Shown: in pieces, positions 17,456 through 26,103 of the stretch
Layout of the letters: each line of letters starts with the position of its first letter
How positions within the stretch are numbered: the stretch's first letter is position 1
NCBI GenBank assembly: GCA_015493505.1
Contig: WGDA01000008.1
Coordinates: 1 to 48,729, forward strand
Origin: Pseudomonadota bacterium
GTDB taxonomy: Bacteria; Desulfobacterota; S145-22
DNA: 48,729 nt
Direction: 5' to 3'
Made by a program: the position numbers and the translations under genes
The notes under the pieces: model-generated
Databases searched by the model: none
Seen by the model: the letters and a program-made list of their open reading frames with translations, nothing else
What the model was told of the DNA's origin: nothing

Positions 17456-18855
17456 TGAAGAAAGAGATACCCTGTACCATCCTGATCGTGGATGACGATG
17501 TCAATGCCCTGAAGGGGATGAAACAGTTTCTGACGCGCCCCGAACGCCAGATAATCACGGCGGAGACGGCGGGCCAGGCGATGAGCGCCCTGGGGACGAA
17601 AACGGTCGATGTCATGATCTCCGACATCCGCCTGCCGGACCAGAGCGGAATCGCCCTGATGGAAGAGGCGTTGCGCCTGTATCCTGAAATCGATGTAATC
17701 CTCATGACAGGGTACGCCAGCATCGAGGACGCGGTCACGGCCATGCAGAAGGGCGCGGATACCTACCTTACCAAGCCTTTGAATCCGGAAGAGCTTGAAA
17801 TCGTGTTGACCCGTATCCTTCAGAAGCGGGAACTGGTTCGGGAAAACCGGGAGCTGTTGAAACGTCTGAGCGGCCAGGAGGTTATGCAGGATATCCTGGG
17901 GACGTCCCGGGAAATCCGGCAGGTCCTGAAGAGTATCCGGGAGGTGGCAGTCTCTGACGCGCCGGTTCTCATCGAGGGTGAGACCGGAACGGGGAAGGAA
18001 CTGGTGGCCCGGGCAATCCACCGGAACAGCGATCGGGCTGAGGGGCCGTTTGTGGTGGTGAATTGCGCCGCCCTCCACGAGAACCTTCTGGAGAGCGAGC
18101 TGTTCGGCCATGAGAAAGGGGCGTTCACGGGGGCGGTCAGGCAAAAGAAGGGGCGCTTCGAGCTGGCCCATGGAGGCACCCTGTTTCTGGATGAAATCGG
18201 AGAAATGCGCCTGGAAACACAGGCGAAGATCCTGAGGACCCTGGAATACGGGACCTTTGAGAGGCTGGGCGGCACGCAGCCGCTGCAGGCGGATGTAAGA
18301 ATCCTCTCCGCCACCAACCGGGACCTGCAGAAGGAGATCAGGGAGGGAAGGTTTCGGGAGGACCTTTTCTACCGTTTGAACGTGGTCACGATCCGGGTCC
18401 CGCCCTTACGCGAGCGGGCGGGCGATGTGACCGTCTTGGCCAACGCCTTCTTGAAGCGGTTCGCGGCGGTGCAGAAGAAGGGAGTCAAGGGGTTCAGCCG
18501 GGAAGCCCTGCGACTGCTGGAAACTTATCCTTGGCCGGGAAACGTTCGAGAGCTGGAGCATGCCATCGAGCGGGCTGTCATCATGTGTCAGGGGGACCTC
18601 ATCGAGGCGGAGCATCTGCCGGAGCCGATCCTGCAACAGGCGCCGGGGCAGGATAAAGGGGGCCAGACGGTGGTGCTGCCGGTAGGAATTTCCCTGAAAG
18701 AGGCCGAGAAGGCCCTGATCTTGAAGACACTTGAACACGTGGGCTACCACCGGGGGAAAGCCGCCGAGATTCTGGGTATCAGCAAGCGAAAGATTGAATA
18801 CCTTTTGAAGGCGTGGGGGATGTCGGGACTGGGAAGAAAGGGAGGAGCCCGTTAG
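17455..18855 (+). CDS. Sigma-54-dependent response regulator (NtrC family)
   Basis: A 466-residue activator with three domains. The receiver has D57 as phosphorylation site (VMISDIRLPD) and the conserved K107 (TYLTKP). The AAA+ domain has Walker A GETGTGKE (about 175-182), the sigma-54 contact loop GAFTGA (222-227) and FLDEIG (Walker B). The C-terminus is a Fis-type helix-turn-helix (HRGKAAEILGISKRKIEYLL). The ATG at 17455 overlaps the kinase stop as TGATG; a GTG at 17452 is an alternative. No -24/-12 promoter was found nearby, so its regulon is probably elsewhere. Its 3' end overlaps the convergent anti-sigma gene by 4 bases. Confidence 0.95.
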   Translation: MKKEIPCTILIVDDDVNALKGMKQFLTRPERQIITAETAGQAMSALGTKTVDVMISDIRLPDQSGIALMEEALRLYPEIDVILMTGYASIEDAVTAMQKGADTYLTKPLNPEELEIVLTRILQKRELVRENRELLKRLSGQEVMQDILGTSREIRQVLKSIREVAVSDAPVLIEGETGTGKELVARAIHRNSDRAEGPFVVVNCAALHENLLESELFGHEKGAFTGAVRQKKGRFELAHGGTLFLDEIGEMRLETQAKILRTLEYGTFERLGGTQPLQADVRILSATNRDLQKEIREGRFREDLFYRLNVVTIRVPPLRERAGDVTVLANAFLKRFAAVQKKGVKGFSREALRLLETYPWPGNVRELEHAIERAVIMCQGDLIEAEHLPEPILQQAPGQDKGGQTVVLPVGISLKEAEKALILKTLEHVGYHRGKAAEILGISKRKIEYLLKAWGMSGLGRKGGAR

Positions 18856-19478
18856 CCTGTTTCCTGAGGTTCCCCCGAAAGAAGGGATTCGGTCGATTGT
18901 TCCTCCCATTGGTCCGGGGATTCCAGAGACAGCTGACTTTCAAGCGTGTTCAAGAGGGCATCTGTTCCCGCGTACTCTTCAATCTCGTTCAATGATATGG
19001 AAGAAAGGGATGATGGCGGGGTGTCTGGCGAGGTGGCACTGGACTGGCTCAGTGTGAGGCGCGGGGTTTTTTGGGAAAGAACCGGAGAGGGGGAATGGAA
19101 CGCGAGGGTTACCGCGAGGGCTATGCCGATGAAAATCCCCAGGACGCCGCTCGCGACGGGTGCCAGGAAGGGATGTTGGGGAAAAAGCCTCCGCACACGT
19201 TCAAAAAGCGCCCGGAAAGAGTTCTCAGGATGTGCTTCTCCCGGTACAACGGCTTCCATGACGGCATGTTTGAGGTCCTCAAAAAGGGCATCCGGAGGGT
19301 ACGGGAGAGGTGAGGCTTTTAATTCATTGAAAATAAGTGCCATCTCTTCCTGGAAGCGTCGGCAATCGAGGCATCGCGACAAATGTTTCTGAATGGCCCG
19401 CTGCTGGTGTGGATCCAGAGACGCCCCACTCTGGGCTTCTATAACCAGTTCCCGAATCTCTTTACAGACTGGTTTCAT
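18852..19478 (-). CDS. Membrane anti-sigma factor with zinc-finger domain
   Basis: A 208-residue protein with an N-terminal anti-sigma zinc domain (H32-x3-C36-x2-C39 in HLSRCLDC), one membrane helix (about residues 105-127) and a Ser/Thr-rich periplasmic C-terminus. It would hold the ECF sigma factor, encoded just upstream with a 17-base overlap, at the membrane until an envelope signal triggers its degradation. This is the usual RsiW/RseA-type arrangement. The stop overlaps that of the convergent sigma-54 regulator. Confidence 0.87.
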   Translation of the reverse strand: MKPVCKEIRELVIEAQSGASLDPHQQRAIQKHLSRCLDCRRFQEEMALIFNELKASPLPYPPDALFEDLKHAVMEAVVPGEAHPENSFRALFERVRRLFPQHPFLAPVASGVLGIFIGIALAVTLAFHSPSPVLSQKTPRLTLSQSSATSPDTPPSSLSSISLNEIEEYAGTDALLNTLESQLSLESPDQWEEQSTESLLSGEPQETG

Positions 19479-20007
19479 GTTTCACCTTCTCTCTCAGTTT
19501 GATCATAGCGTTGTGATACGCTGACTTGCAGTTTCCGATACTGCAGCCAAGAATTTCCGCGATTTCCGCGTAACGCATCTCTTCAAACGCCCGAAGCGTG
19601 ACGATGGCTCGCTGACGTTCCGGAAGGCATTCGACCGCCTGGCGGACGAAGGCCCGCAGGTCTGCCTTTTCTATTTTTTCAAGGCTTGAAGGGGTGGCAT
19701 CCGGCAGTCGGTCCAGGGGGTGATCGGACGCGCGTGGAGGGCGTCTCGTGAGGAAGTTGAGCGTATGGTTCGTCGCGATTTTGTAGAGCCAGGTACGAAA
19801 CGTGCTCTGGCCATTAAAGCCCGAAATTTTTGTAAAGACCTTGATAAAAACTTCCTGGGTCAGATCCTTGGATTCTTCTATATTCCCAGTCATTTTATAG
19901 ATAAAGGTGAAGACCTCTCGCTGATAACGTTCGATCAATGCCCCAATGGCTTCACGCTCTCCCTTTTGGGCTGCCTCGATAAGCTGGACCTCTCCGTTAT
20001 CTTCCAT
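19462..20007 (-). CDS. ECF-family RNA polymerase sigma factor
   Basis: A 181-residue group 4 sigma factor. Region 2 contains YKMTGNIEESKDLTQEVFIKVF, and region 4 contains LPERQRAIVTLRAFEEMRYAEIAEILGCSIGNCKS with the recognition helix. It is followed, with a 17-base overlap, by its membrane anti-sigma factor. A self-regulated promoter would be expected in the 150 bases upstream. A GGAAC sits there on the minus strand, but no -10 at the right distance was found, so I do not call one. Confidence 0.93.
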   Translation of the reverse strand: MEDNGEVQLIEAAQKGEREAIGALIERYQREVFTFIYKMTGNIEESKDLTQEVFIKVFTKISGFNGQSTFRTWLYKIATNHTLNFLTRRPPRASDHPLDRLPDATPSSLEKIEKADLRAFVRQAVECLPERQRAIVTLRAFEEMRYAEIAEILGCSIGNCKSAYHNAMIKLREKVKHETSL

Positions 20008-20120
20008 CTAATCTGTCTGACCCGAATTAGGGAAAAAGGTTTAGCCTCTCTTGAAGAAATGTCGCGCGCCGTTCCGCGCTGGCGCCGCGCGAGTTACATG
20101 GGTGTTGAAACGGGATGATG

Positions 20121-20145
20121 AAAAAGGGGGAGCTGACGCTCCCCC
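20121..20145 (-). terminator. Rho-independent terminator after ferredoxin gene
   Basis: An 8-base-pair perfect GC-rich stem (GGGGGAGC at 20126-20133, GCTCCCCC at 20138-20145) with a four-base loop. It is followed on the minus strand by five T (20121-20125), 12 bases after the ferredoxin stop. Confidence 0.88.
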
Positions 20146-20157
20146 GGGTGTTTAGGG

Positions 20158-20331
20158 TTATTCTTCCAGCGTGATGGCGCCTTCAGGGCACTCATCGACA
20201 CACGTGCCGCACTCTACGCATTCGTCTTCGTTGACCACGGCATGGTCTTCCACAGTGATTGCCTCTACGGGGCAAACCTCCGCGCATGTTCCGCAAGCCG
20301 TGCATTTGTCAATATCTACTTTCGCTGCCAT
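20158..20331 (-). CDS. 2[4Fe-4S] ferredoxin
   Basis: A 57-residue clostridial-type ferredoxin: two C-x2-C-x2-C-x3-C-P clusters at C10, C13, C16, C20 and C38, C41, C44, C48, each followed by the expected hydrophobic strand (EAITVED, GAITLEE). It is a soluble low-potential electron carrier typical of anaerobes. The ATG is preceded by AGGAGGT at ideal spacing. It forms a single-gene unit with its own promoter (20433-20461) and terminator. Its partner oxidoreductases are not in the window. Confidence 0.95.
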   Translation of the reverse strand: MAAKVDIDKCTACGTCAEVCPVEAITVEDHAVVNEDECVECGTCVDECPEGAITLEE

Positions 20332-20432
20332 TTTCTACCTCCTGTTTTTATTTTTTGGGTAAAACGGAACCAGTTTCACCTCCTTTCTTCCTCGTTTAAC
20401 AAGTTCATTCTCTCGTTTTTCCACTCTGAAGC

Positions 20433-20461
20433 CTCATACAAAATCTCGCCCACTGTGTCAA
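20433..20461 (-). promoter_or_regulatory. Predicted sigma-70 promoter for ferredoxin
   Basis: Minus strand TTGACA (20456-20461), 17 bases, TATGAG (20433-20438). The leader before the ferredoxin ATG is about 95 bases and contains a second GGAGGTG sequence upstream of the real ribosome site. Confidence 0.6.
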
Positions 20462-20632
20462 GAATGTAATAACATATGATTCATTTGGCAAGTAAAAATA
20501 AAAAGGTGAATCGGAAGTTTCTTTCATGAAAGGATTCAGGCCGCCCCTATTGCTTGACAATCGGCGGGCGGGTTGATACGGAAATCCTGTGGAAAGAAAG
20601 GGCGAGAAATTAATGGAGGAGTGCCGAAACAA

Positions 20633-21445
20633 ATGAAAAGCGCGACGCGTGAATACTTGCTGATGTGGGGCTCTCATATTCTTTACGCCCTGTTAATCTT
20701 TCTGGTTGGATATTTCGTGGCCAAATATCTGGTGAAATTTTTGCGGCGAACGCTGAACAAAACGCGCCTGGACGCGATTCTGGTCAATTTCTTAAGCTCC
20801 TTTACCCACGTACTGTTTTTAACCCTTGTGGCCATCGCCGCGCTTCATACCCTGGGGGTGGATACCACCTCGATCATTGCCCTTTTGGGCGCGGCAGGGC
20901 TGGCTGTGGGGCTGGCGCTGCGGGATTCCCTCCAGAACTTTGCCTCCGGTATTCTGCTGATTCTTTTCCGCCCTTTCGGTGTGGGGGACTTTGTTGAAGT
21001 GTCCGGTGTGGCCGGGCTGATAGAGGAAGTGGCGATTTTCAACACGGTAATGAAGACGCTGGATAACCTTCGGGTCATCGTTCCCAACGGCATAGTCTAT
21101 CGTGATAAAATCATCAACTATTCCTCCAACGCGATCAGGCGGGTGGACCTGGCCTTTACCATTGGTTTTGAGGAAGACCTAAAGCGGGTCAAAGAGGTCA
21201 TCTGGACCTGCCTGAAAGAGGAAGAGCGGATACTTAACGAACCGGAACCGTTCGTGGGCGTGGGGGACTGGCTGGAGCACGGCATCAGACTGCTGGCCCG
21301 CCCCTGGGTCCGGAAAGAGGATTTCTGGGAAGTTAAAACCGGGCTTTTGGAAAAAATAAAGTACGCTTTCGACGAAGCCGGCATCACGCCCCCCTACCCG
21401 AGAACCCACGTGGTCCTTAAGGAGAATCAGAGGAAGGTGAAGTAG
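20633..21445 (+). CDS. mscS: Small-conductance mechanosensitive channel (MscS family)
   Basis: A 270-residue inner-membrane channel that opens on hypo-osmotic shock. Three hydrophobic segments (about residues 13-35, 55-77 and 80-113) are followed by the pore-lining TM3, rich in Gly and Ala (IALLGAAGLAVGLALRDSLQNFASG). The cytoplasmic beta domain starts FRPFGVGDFVEV and includes NLRVIVPNGIVYRDKIINYS. The ATG at 20633 lies 12 bases after GGAGGA; an in-frame GTG at 20621 is directly after that site and cannot be excluded. A TTGACA at 20554-20559 could be its -35 box, without a clear -10. The 3' end overlaps the convergent vanZ-like gene by 29 bases. Confidence 0.92.
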   Translation: MKSATREYLLMWGSHILYALLIFLVGYFVAKYLVKFLRRTLNKTRLDAILVNFLSSFTHVLFLTLVAIAALHTLGVDTTSIIALLGAAGLAVGLALRDSLQNFASGILLILFRPFGVGDFVEVSGVAGLIEEVAIFNTVMKTLDNLRVIVPNGIVYRDKIINYSSNAIRRVDLAFTIGFEEDLKRVKEVIWTCLKEEERILNEPEPFVGVGDWLEHGIRLLARPWVRKEDFWEVKTGLLEKIKYAFDEAGITPPYPRTHVVLKENQRKVK

Positions 21446-21994
21446 AGGACGTGTGGCATCTCGCAATGGACCGTCCCCTTTCCCAAATCCAGCCGATGAA
21501 GGCCCCCCAGCATCCCCCTACGATCCCAAAACCCACGTCACGGATGTCTCCCACGCGGTAGGGCAGAAAGACCTGGAAAGTTTCATCTGCGCAGGCGGTG
21601 GCCAGCGCAACGAAAAACGCGAAGGTGAAGGCCTTCCAGAAGTGCTGCTCCCGCTTTTCCATCATGGCCATGAAACCCAGGATTCCGTATTGAAAAGATG
21701 GATGCGCTCATCCGGGTTTCGCATTGATTTCATGAAGAGATAGATACCTGCCATGGACAGGACAAGCCAGGCCACCTCGATGACGCGCCTTTTCCGCAGG
21801 GCCTGATACGACAGGGTTAGCAAAAAAATTCCGGCCAGCAGAATCCACGGAACGGCATGGATGACGGGAGCCCCCATGAGACGGGTCAGGGTGCCTAAGA
21901 CCTGTCGCGAGAAAGACGCTAAAATCAGGAGAAAGGCAATATAGGCCCATCTCATTTTTCTGAGGGTGGTAGAATTCGTTAGCCAGCGCGCCAT
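21417..21994 (-). pseudogene. VanZ-like membrane protein, broken by a one-base frameshift
   Basis: The reading frame starting at 21994 (MARWLTNSTT, after AAGGGATG) encodes hydrophobic helices and then RNPDERIHLF, but stops soon after. The second frame from about 21690 downward gives QYGILGFMAMMEKR, helices and DETFQVFLPYRVGDIRDVGFGIVGGCWGAFIGW. Together these are the VanZ pattern (E-R-I-H-L-F-x-Y-G-I-L-G-F ... DE-x-x-Q-x-F-x-P-x-R-x-G-D-x-x-D-V). They join perfectly if one base is added to the A run at 21693-21696 (four T on the coding strand, five expected). This is either a true inactivating deletion or a sequencing or assembly error. VanZ-family roles are poorly known (teicoplanin resistance and lipid-flipping have been proposed). 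Confidence 0.8.
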
Positions 21995-22056
21995 GATGAC
22001 ATCCCTTTTCTGTTTATGACGAATTGGACGAACCGTCAATTCGAAAAACAATTCTC

Positions 22057-22086
22057 TTGAAAAAGCCACGGCTTTTGTGTTAGAAA
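22057..22086 (+). promoter_or_regulatory. Predicted promoter for phoU-pst operon
   Basis: TTGAAA (22057-22062), 18 bases, TAGAAA (22081-22086), 24 bases before the phoU start. An inverted repeat (CGAATTG and CAATTCG, 22020-22043) lies just upstream. No recognisable CTGTCAT-type PhoB boxes were seen. Confidence 0.4.
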
Positions 22087-22110
22087 TTCACATAGAAAGG
22101 GGAGGGGGTA

Positions 22111-22785
22111 GTGAACAATCCGCATATTCTGAGGGCATTCGACAAGGAGCTTAAGAACCTCAAACACGAAATCCTGACGATGGGGGAAATGGTTCAGGAG
22201 GCCATCGCCCTGTCAATCCGGTCCTTGGTGGAGAGGGATTCCGACCTTGCCCGGCAGGTCATCGAGAATGATCGCCTGGTGAACGAGTTGGAGGTCAAGA
22301 TAGATGGCATCTGCCTTTCCTTGATCGCCCTGCGCCAGCCCGCGGGGGGGGATCTGCGATTTATCGCTACGGGATTGAAGGTCAACGTAGACCTTGAAAG
22401 GATTGGCGATCTCGCCGTTAATGTTTCGGAACGCGCGCTCGACCTGAACCAGGAGCCCCAGTTGAAGCCGTATATCGATATCCCGAGAATGGAAGAAGAC
22501 GTGCGGTGGATGATCCGGGGCGCCCTGGATGCCTATATCAATAAAAATGAGGCCATCGCCCTGGAGGTGATCGAGCGGGATGAAGAGGTGGACCAGCTCA
22601 ATCACCAAATCGCCCGGGAGCTGCTGACGTACATGATGGAGGATATCAAAAAGGTTTCCTCGGCGATGAAGATTATGATGGTGAGCAAGTACCTGGAGCG
22701 CGCGGCGGATCACGCGGTCAACGTGGCGGAGCAGGCGATTTTCATGATGAACGGAACGGTCGTCCGTCACCGAAAAATTACATAA
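22111..22785 (+). CDS. phoU: Phosphate-signalling protein PhoU
   Basis: A 224-residue all-helical protein of two PhoU repeats. The signature E-x-x-x-x-x-G-x-M-V-(Q/E)-x-A is seen in EILTMGEMVQEAI, with LKVNVDLERIGDLAVNVSERA in the first repeat and the matching SKYLERAADHAVNVAEQAIFM in the second. PhoU restrains phosphate uptake and signalling by PhoR together with the Pst transporter. It starts with GTG behind AAAGGGGAGGGGG and is the first gene of the pst group, whereas in most bacteria phoU is last. No phoR or phoB gene is next to it in the window. Confidence 0.95.
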   Translation: MNNPHILRAFDKELKNLKHEILTMGEMVQEAIALSIRSLVERDSDLARQVIENDRLVNELEVKIDGICLSLIALRQPAGGDLRFIATGLKVNVDLERIGDLAVNVSERALDLNQEPQLKPYIDIPRMEEDVRWMIRGALDAYINKNEAIALEVIERDEEVDQLNHQIARELLTYMMEDIKKVSSAMKIMMVSKYLERAADHAVNVAEQAIFMMNGTVVRHRKIT

Positions 22786-22794
22786 GGAATCCAT

Positions 22795-23691
22795 TTGGCT
22801 GCACGTCTTGTAAAGGGGGCCTTGACCTTTGTGTGCCTGATCGCCCTTGCCGTTGGGGCCCAGGGGTGTCGAAAAAAGAAGAAATCCCAGAAAACGGGGC
22901 GGGGCTATACCTCCATTATTATCGCCGGCTCCACGTCCGTCCAGCCGTTTGCCGAGAAGCTGGCGGAGATGTACATGGTGAAATACCCGAACGTGATTAT
23001 CAACGTTCAGGGCGGGGGGAGCACGGCGGGGATCCGATCCGCCCAGATGGGGATCGCGAATATCGGAACGAGCAGCCGGAACCTGCATCCGGAGGAAAAG
23101 GGCCTTTTCGAGATTCCCATCGCCTATGACGGGATTGCCGTGATCGTGAACCCCAAAAATCCCCTGAAAAATTTGTCCAGTGAGACATTGCGCGCCATTT
23201 ACGCGGGAAGGATTCTGAACTGGAAACAGTTGGGGGGGGTAGATCACCGCATCACCACCATTACGCGGGAGGAAGGCTCCGGAACGCGGGGGGCCTTTGA
23301 AGAACTGGTGATGGAGAAAACCGAAATCGACCCCGGCTGTATCGTGGAGGATTCAAACGGCTCCGTCCGGGAACTGGTGTCCACGGATCCTTATTCGATT
23401 GGATATATTTCCCTCGGCCTCGTAAACAAACAGGTCAAGGCGATTGCCATTGACGGAGTGTTCCCTTCAGTTCAGACGATCAAGGAGAGACGGTACCGTT
23501 TTTACCGGCCCTTCCTCTTTTTGACCAAGAAAAAACCCGTCGGGTTAACGCTGCATTTTATCTGTTATGTCCTGTCCCCGGAGGGCCAGAGGATCCTGGC
23601 CAAGGAGGGGTTGATCCCCGTAACCATCATTCACGGAGAGAGCACGCTATGCCAGCAACAGCGGCAGACATCAGGAAAAAAGAAAAAATAA
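22795..23691 (+). CDS. pstS: Phosphate ABC transporter substrate-binding protein
   Basis: A 298-residue periplasmic phosphate-binding protein. It begins with TTG behind AAGGA and has a hydrophobic leader ending GAQGC (a weak lipobox, C near residue 25), so it is probably a lipoprotein. Phosphate-site motifs are IIAGSTSVQPFAEKLAE, VQGGGSTAGI and ITREEGSGTRGAFE. The C-terminus is Lys-rich. The downstream pstC start lies inside this gene (43-base overlap), coupling their translation. Confidence 0.93.
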   Translation: MAARLVKGALTFVCLIALAVGAQGCRKKKKSQKTGRGYTSIIIAGSTSVQPFAEKLAEMYMVKYPNVIINVQGGGSTAGIRSAQMGIANIGTSSRNLHPEEKGLFEIPIAYDGIAVIVNPKNPLKNLSSETLRAIYAGRILNWKQLGGVDHRITTITREEGSGTRGAFEELVMEKTEIDPGCIVEDSNGSVRELVSTDPYSIGYISLGLVNKQVKAIAIDGVFPSVQTIKERRYRFYRPFLFLTKKKPVGLTLHFICYVLSPEGQRILAKEGLIPVTIIHGESTLCQQQRQTSGKKKK

Positions 23692-24521
23692 TTCAGCGCG
23701 TTTTCCTGATTATCGCCTTTTCGTCCCTCTTCTCCCTCTTTCTCATCGCCCTGTTCATCTTCATCGAGGGGTTCCCGATGATTATGAAGGTGGGCCTCAA
23801 GGATTTTCTCCTCAGTACCCGATGGTCTCCAACCCGGGGGCATTACGGCATCTTCGCCATGATTGTCTCTTCCTTCTGGGTGACCATTGGCGCTCTGCTT
23901 TTCGGGGGTCCCCTGGGACTGATGTGCTCCATCTTCCTGGTGGAGTTCGCCTCCGCCCGCTGGCGCGCCATCATCAAGCCTGCCCTGGAGCTGCTGGCGG
24001 GGATTCCCTCGGTCGTGTACGGATTTTTGGGGGTGGTCTATCTTGTACCACTTGTGCGGGATTATCTGGGGGGGCCGGGATTGTCCCTGCTGACCTCGTG
24101 CATTATCCTCGGCATTATGATCTTGCCCACCGTCATCAGCATTTCGGTGGATGCCCTGGTGGCCGTTCCCAATTCCTATCGGGAGGCCGCCTTTTCTTTG
24201 GGCGGCACCCGGTGGCAGACCACCTACATGGTGACCGTTCACGCGGCCAAGTCCGGGATTATCACGGCGCTGGTGCTTGGCATGGGAAGGGCCGTGGGGG
24301 AGACCATGGCAGTTATCATGATTTCAGGGAACGCCCTGAAGATTCCAACGTCTATCCTGGACCCAATCAGAACCATGACGAGTAACATCGCGCTGGAAAT
24401 GGGGTACGCCAGTGGCATGCACCGGCAGGCCCTGTTTGCCACGGGGATCGTGCTCTTCTTCTTCGTCATGGCCCTGAACACGATTGCCACGCTGTTCGCC
24501 CGAAGGAAGGCCATCAAATGA
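23649..24521 (+). CDS. pstC: Phosphate ABC transporter permease PstC
   Basis: A 290-residue inner-membrane permease with six membrane helices and the EAA-type loop SYREAAFSLGGTRWQTTYMVTVHAAKSGIITALVLGMGRAVGETMAV. GIPSVVYGFLGVVYLVPLV is typical of PstC. The ATG at 23649 follows GGAGAG and lies inside the 3' end of pstS. It ends with a 4-base overlap to pstA. Together with PstA it forms the channel. Confidence 0.94.
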   Translation: MPATAADIRKKEKIIQRVFLIIAFSSLFSLFLIALFIFIEGFPMIMKVGLKDFLLSTRWSPTRGHYGIFAMIVSSFWVTIGALLFGGPLGLMCSIFLVEFASARWRAIIKPALELLAGIPSVVYGFLGVVYLVPLVRDYLGGPGLSLLTSCIILGIMILPTVISISVDALVAVPNSYREAAFSLGGTRWQTTYMVTVHAAKSGIITALVLGMGRAVGETMAVIMISGNALKIPTSILDPIRTMTSNIALEMGYASGMHRQALFATGIVLFFFVMALNTIATLFARRKAIK

Positions 24522-25348
24522 CGCCGAAACGTGCCGAACATATCGCGCTGGGACTCATGGTTTCCGGGGCTTTTCTCGCCCTGGCCATCCTCCTTTTTAT
24601 CATCGCGGTCATCATGATTAAGGGCCTGCCCCACGTGACGCTCCGGTTTCTCCTGGACAACCCGATGGACATGGGCCGGGCAGGTGGCATCTTTTCCACA
24701 ATCGTTTCTACCATTTACCTGCTGGTGGTTTCCCTCATCATCGCCATCCCCCTGGGGGTGGGGACGGCCATTTACCTGACGGAATATACGGTGGAGGGAA
24801 AGGTCACTAAGATTATCCGTTTCGGGACGGAATGCCTTGCCGGGGTTCCTTCCATTATCCTGGGGCTTTTCGGGTTTATCCTCTTCGTGGTGAAGATGGG
24901 GTTCAGCTGGTGCGTGCTGTCCGGGGGAATTTCACTGGCCATCATGATCCTGCCCGTGATCATCCGGACCTCCGAGGAGGCCATTAAGGCGGTCCCCCAA
25001 TCCTACAGGGACGTGAACGAGGTCCTGGGGGGGTCAAAGTGGCAGGGGGTGATCCGCCTGGTCCTGCCCAACGCGGCGCCTGGCATCCTGACGGGGATTA
25101 TCCTGAGCGTGGGCAGGGGGATCGGGGAGACGGCGGTGGTGATTTTCACCCTTGGAACCTCCCTGAGGACGCCCTTCTCCATCTTTGACTCGGGCCGCAG
25201 CATGGCGGTTCACTTCTACATCCTGGCGCAGGAGGGAATTTCCATGAAAAACGCCTACGCGACGGCCGCCGTTCTGGTTTTCTCCATCCTTATCATCAAT
25301 ATCTTTTCTTATTATATGATGCACCGCTTCGTGAAAGGGAGAACCTGA
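24518..25348 (+). CDS. pstA: Phosphate ABC transporter permease PstA
   Basis: A 276-residue permease with six membrane helices, the PstA motif GVPSIILGLFGFILFV, and the coupling loop SYRDVNEVLGGSKWQGVIRLVLPNAAPGILTGIILSVGRGIGETA. It pairs with PstC. It overlaps pstC by 4 bases, and its last base is the first base of the next start codon. Confidence 0.94.
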   Translation: MTPKRAEHIALGLMVSGAFLALAILLFIIAVIMIKGLPHVTLRFLLDNPMDMGRAGGIFSTIVSTIYLLVVSLIIAIPLGVGTAIYLTEYTVEGKVTKIIRFGTECLAGVPSIILGLFGFILFVVKMGFSWCVLSGGISLAIMILPVIIRTSEEAIKAVPQSYRDVNEVLGGSKWQGVIRLVLPNAAPGILTGIILSVGRGIGETAVVIFTLGTSLRTPFSIFDSGRSMAVHFYILAQEGISMKNAYATAAVLVFSILIINIFSYYMMHRFVKGRT

Positions 25349-26103
25349 TGCCAGAACCCCTGATCAAGGCAAGGAATGTTTCACTCGAGGCGGACGGGAA
25401 ACCCATCCTCAAAGACATCAGCCTCGATATCTTCAGAAACGAGATCTTTGGCATCATGGGGCCGGCGGGGGGTGGCAAGACCAGCTTTCTCCGGCTGGTC
25501 AATCATACCTTCCGGGGGAGCAACGTGAAAATCGAGGGGCGACTCCATGTGTTGGGGGAGGATGTCCTGTCGGACGAGGTGAATCCAACCCCCTTGCGGA
25601 GAAAGGTCTCCATGGTCTTTGCCACGCCTGTTGTACTTCCCATGAGCATTTTTGAAAACCTCGTTTACGGGTTGCGTATCCAGGGGATCAGGGACAAGTC
25701 CCGATTGCGGGAAGCGGCGGAGAGGGGGCTGAAGGCGGCAATCCTGTGGGATGAGGTCAGGGACCGGCTGGACAAACCGGCTCAAAAACTTTCGGGGGGG
25801 CAGCAGCAGCGTCTCTGCATCGCGCGGGCCATGGCGCTGTCTCCGGATGTCCTCCTGCTCGATGAGCCAACCTCCGGACTGGACCCTATTTCTACCTTTC
25901 GCATCGAGGAGGCCTTGAAAGAACTGAAGAAGCGCCATACCATCGTGCTCGTCAGCAATAACACCAAGCAGATCGCCCGGGTGTCGGACCGGTGTGCCTT
26001 CTTCCTCATGGGAGAGCTGATAGAGACCGGGAAGACCAGCCAAATGTTCACCGTGCCTCGGGAGAAGAAAACGGATGATTATATCGCCGGGAGGTTTGGC
26101 TAA
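25348..26103 (+). CDS. pstB: PstB-type phosphate transport ATPase, Q-loop and H-loop degenerate
   Basis: A 251-residue ABC ATPase, first of two adjacent PstB-like subunits. Walker A GPAGGGKTS (38-46), the signature LSGGQQQR (149-156) and Walker B LLLDEPTSGLDP with E173 are intact. The Q-loop Gln expected in V-F-Q-x-P is Ala (A92, VFATPVV). The switch His expected in V-T-H-N is Asn (N204, VSNNTKQ). So its own ATP site should hydrolyse poorly, while its signature can serve the partner's site. The following pstB has the opposite defect. They overlap by one base (TAATG) and probably form a heterodimer. Confidence 0.9.
   Translation: MPEPLIKARNVSLEADGKPILKDISLDIFRNEIFGIMGPAGGGKTSFLRLVNHTFRGSNVKIEGRLHVLGEDVLSDEVNPTPLRRKVSMVFATPVVLPMSIFENLVYGLRIQGIRDKSRLREAAERGLKAAILWDEVRDRLDKPAQKLSGGQQQRLCIARAMALSPDVLLLDEPTSGLDPISTFRIEEALKELKKRHTIVLVSNNTKQIARVSDRCAFFLMGELIETGKTSQMFTVPREKKTDDYIAGRFG

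Noticed and set aside
19994-20157. Self-regulated ECF promoter upstream of the sigma factor gene
   Set aside because: A GGAAC core is present on the minus strand but no partner -10 element occurs at a usable distance.
20345-20385. Possible short leader peptide before the ferredoxin gene (a GTG after a second GGAGGT on the minus strand, 14 codons ending at the ferredoxin RBS)
   Set aside because: The start would sit directly on its ribosome site with no spacing, and there is no amino-acid pattern suggesting attenuation.
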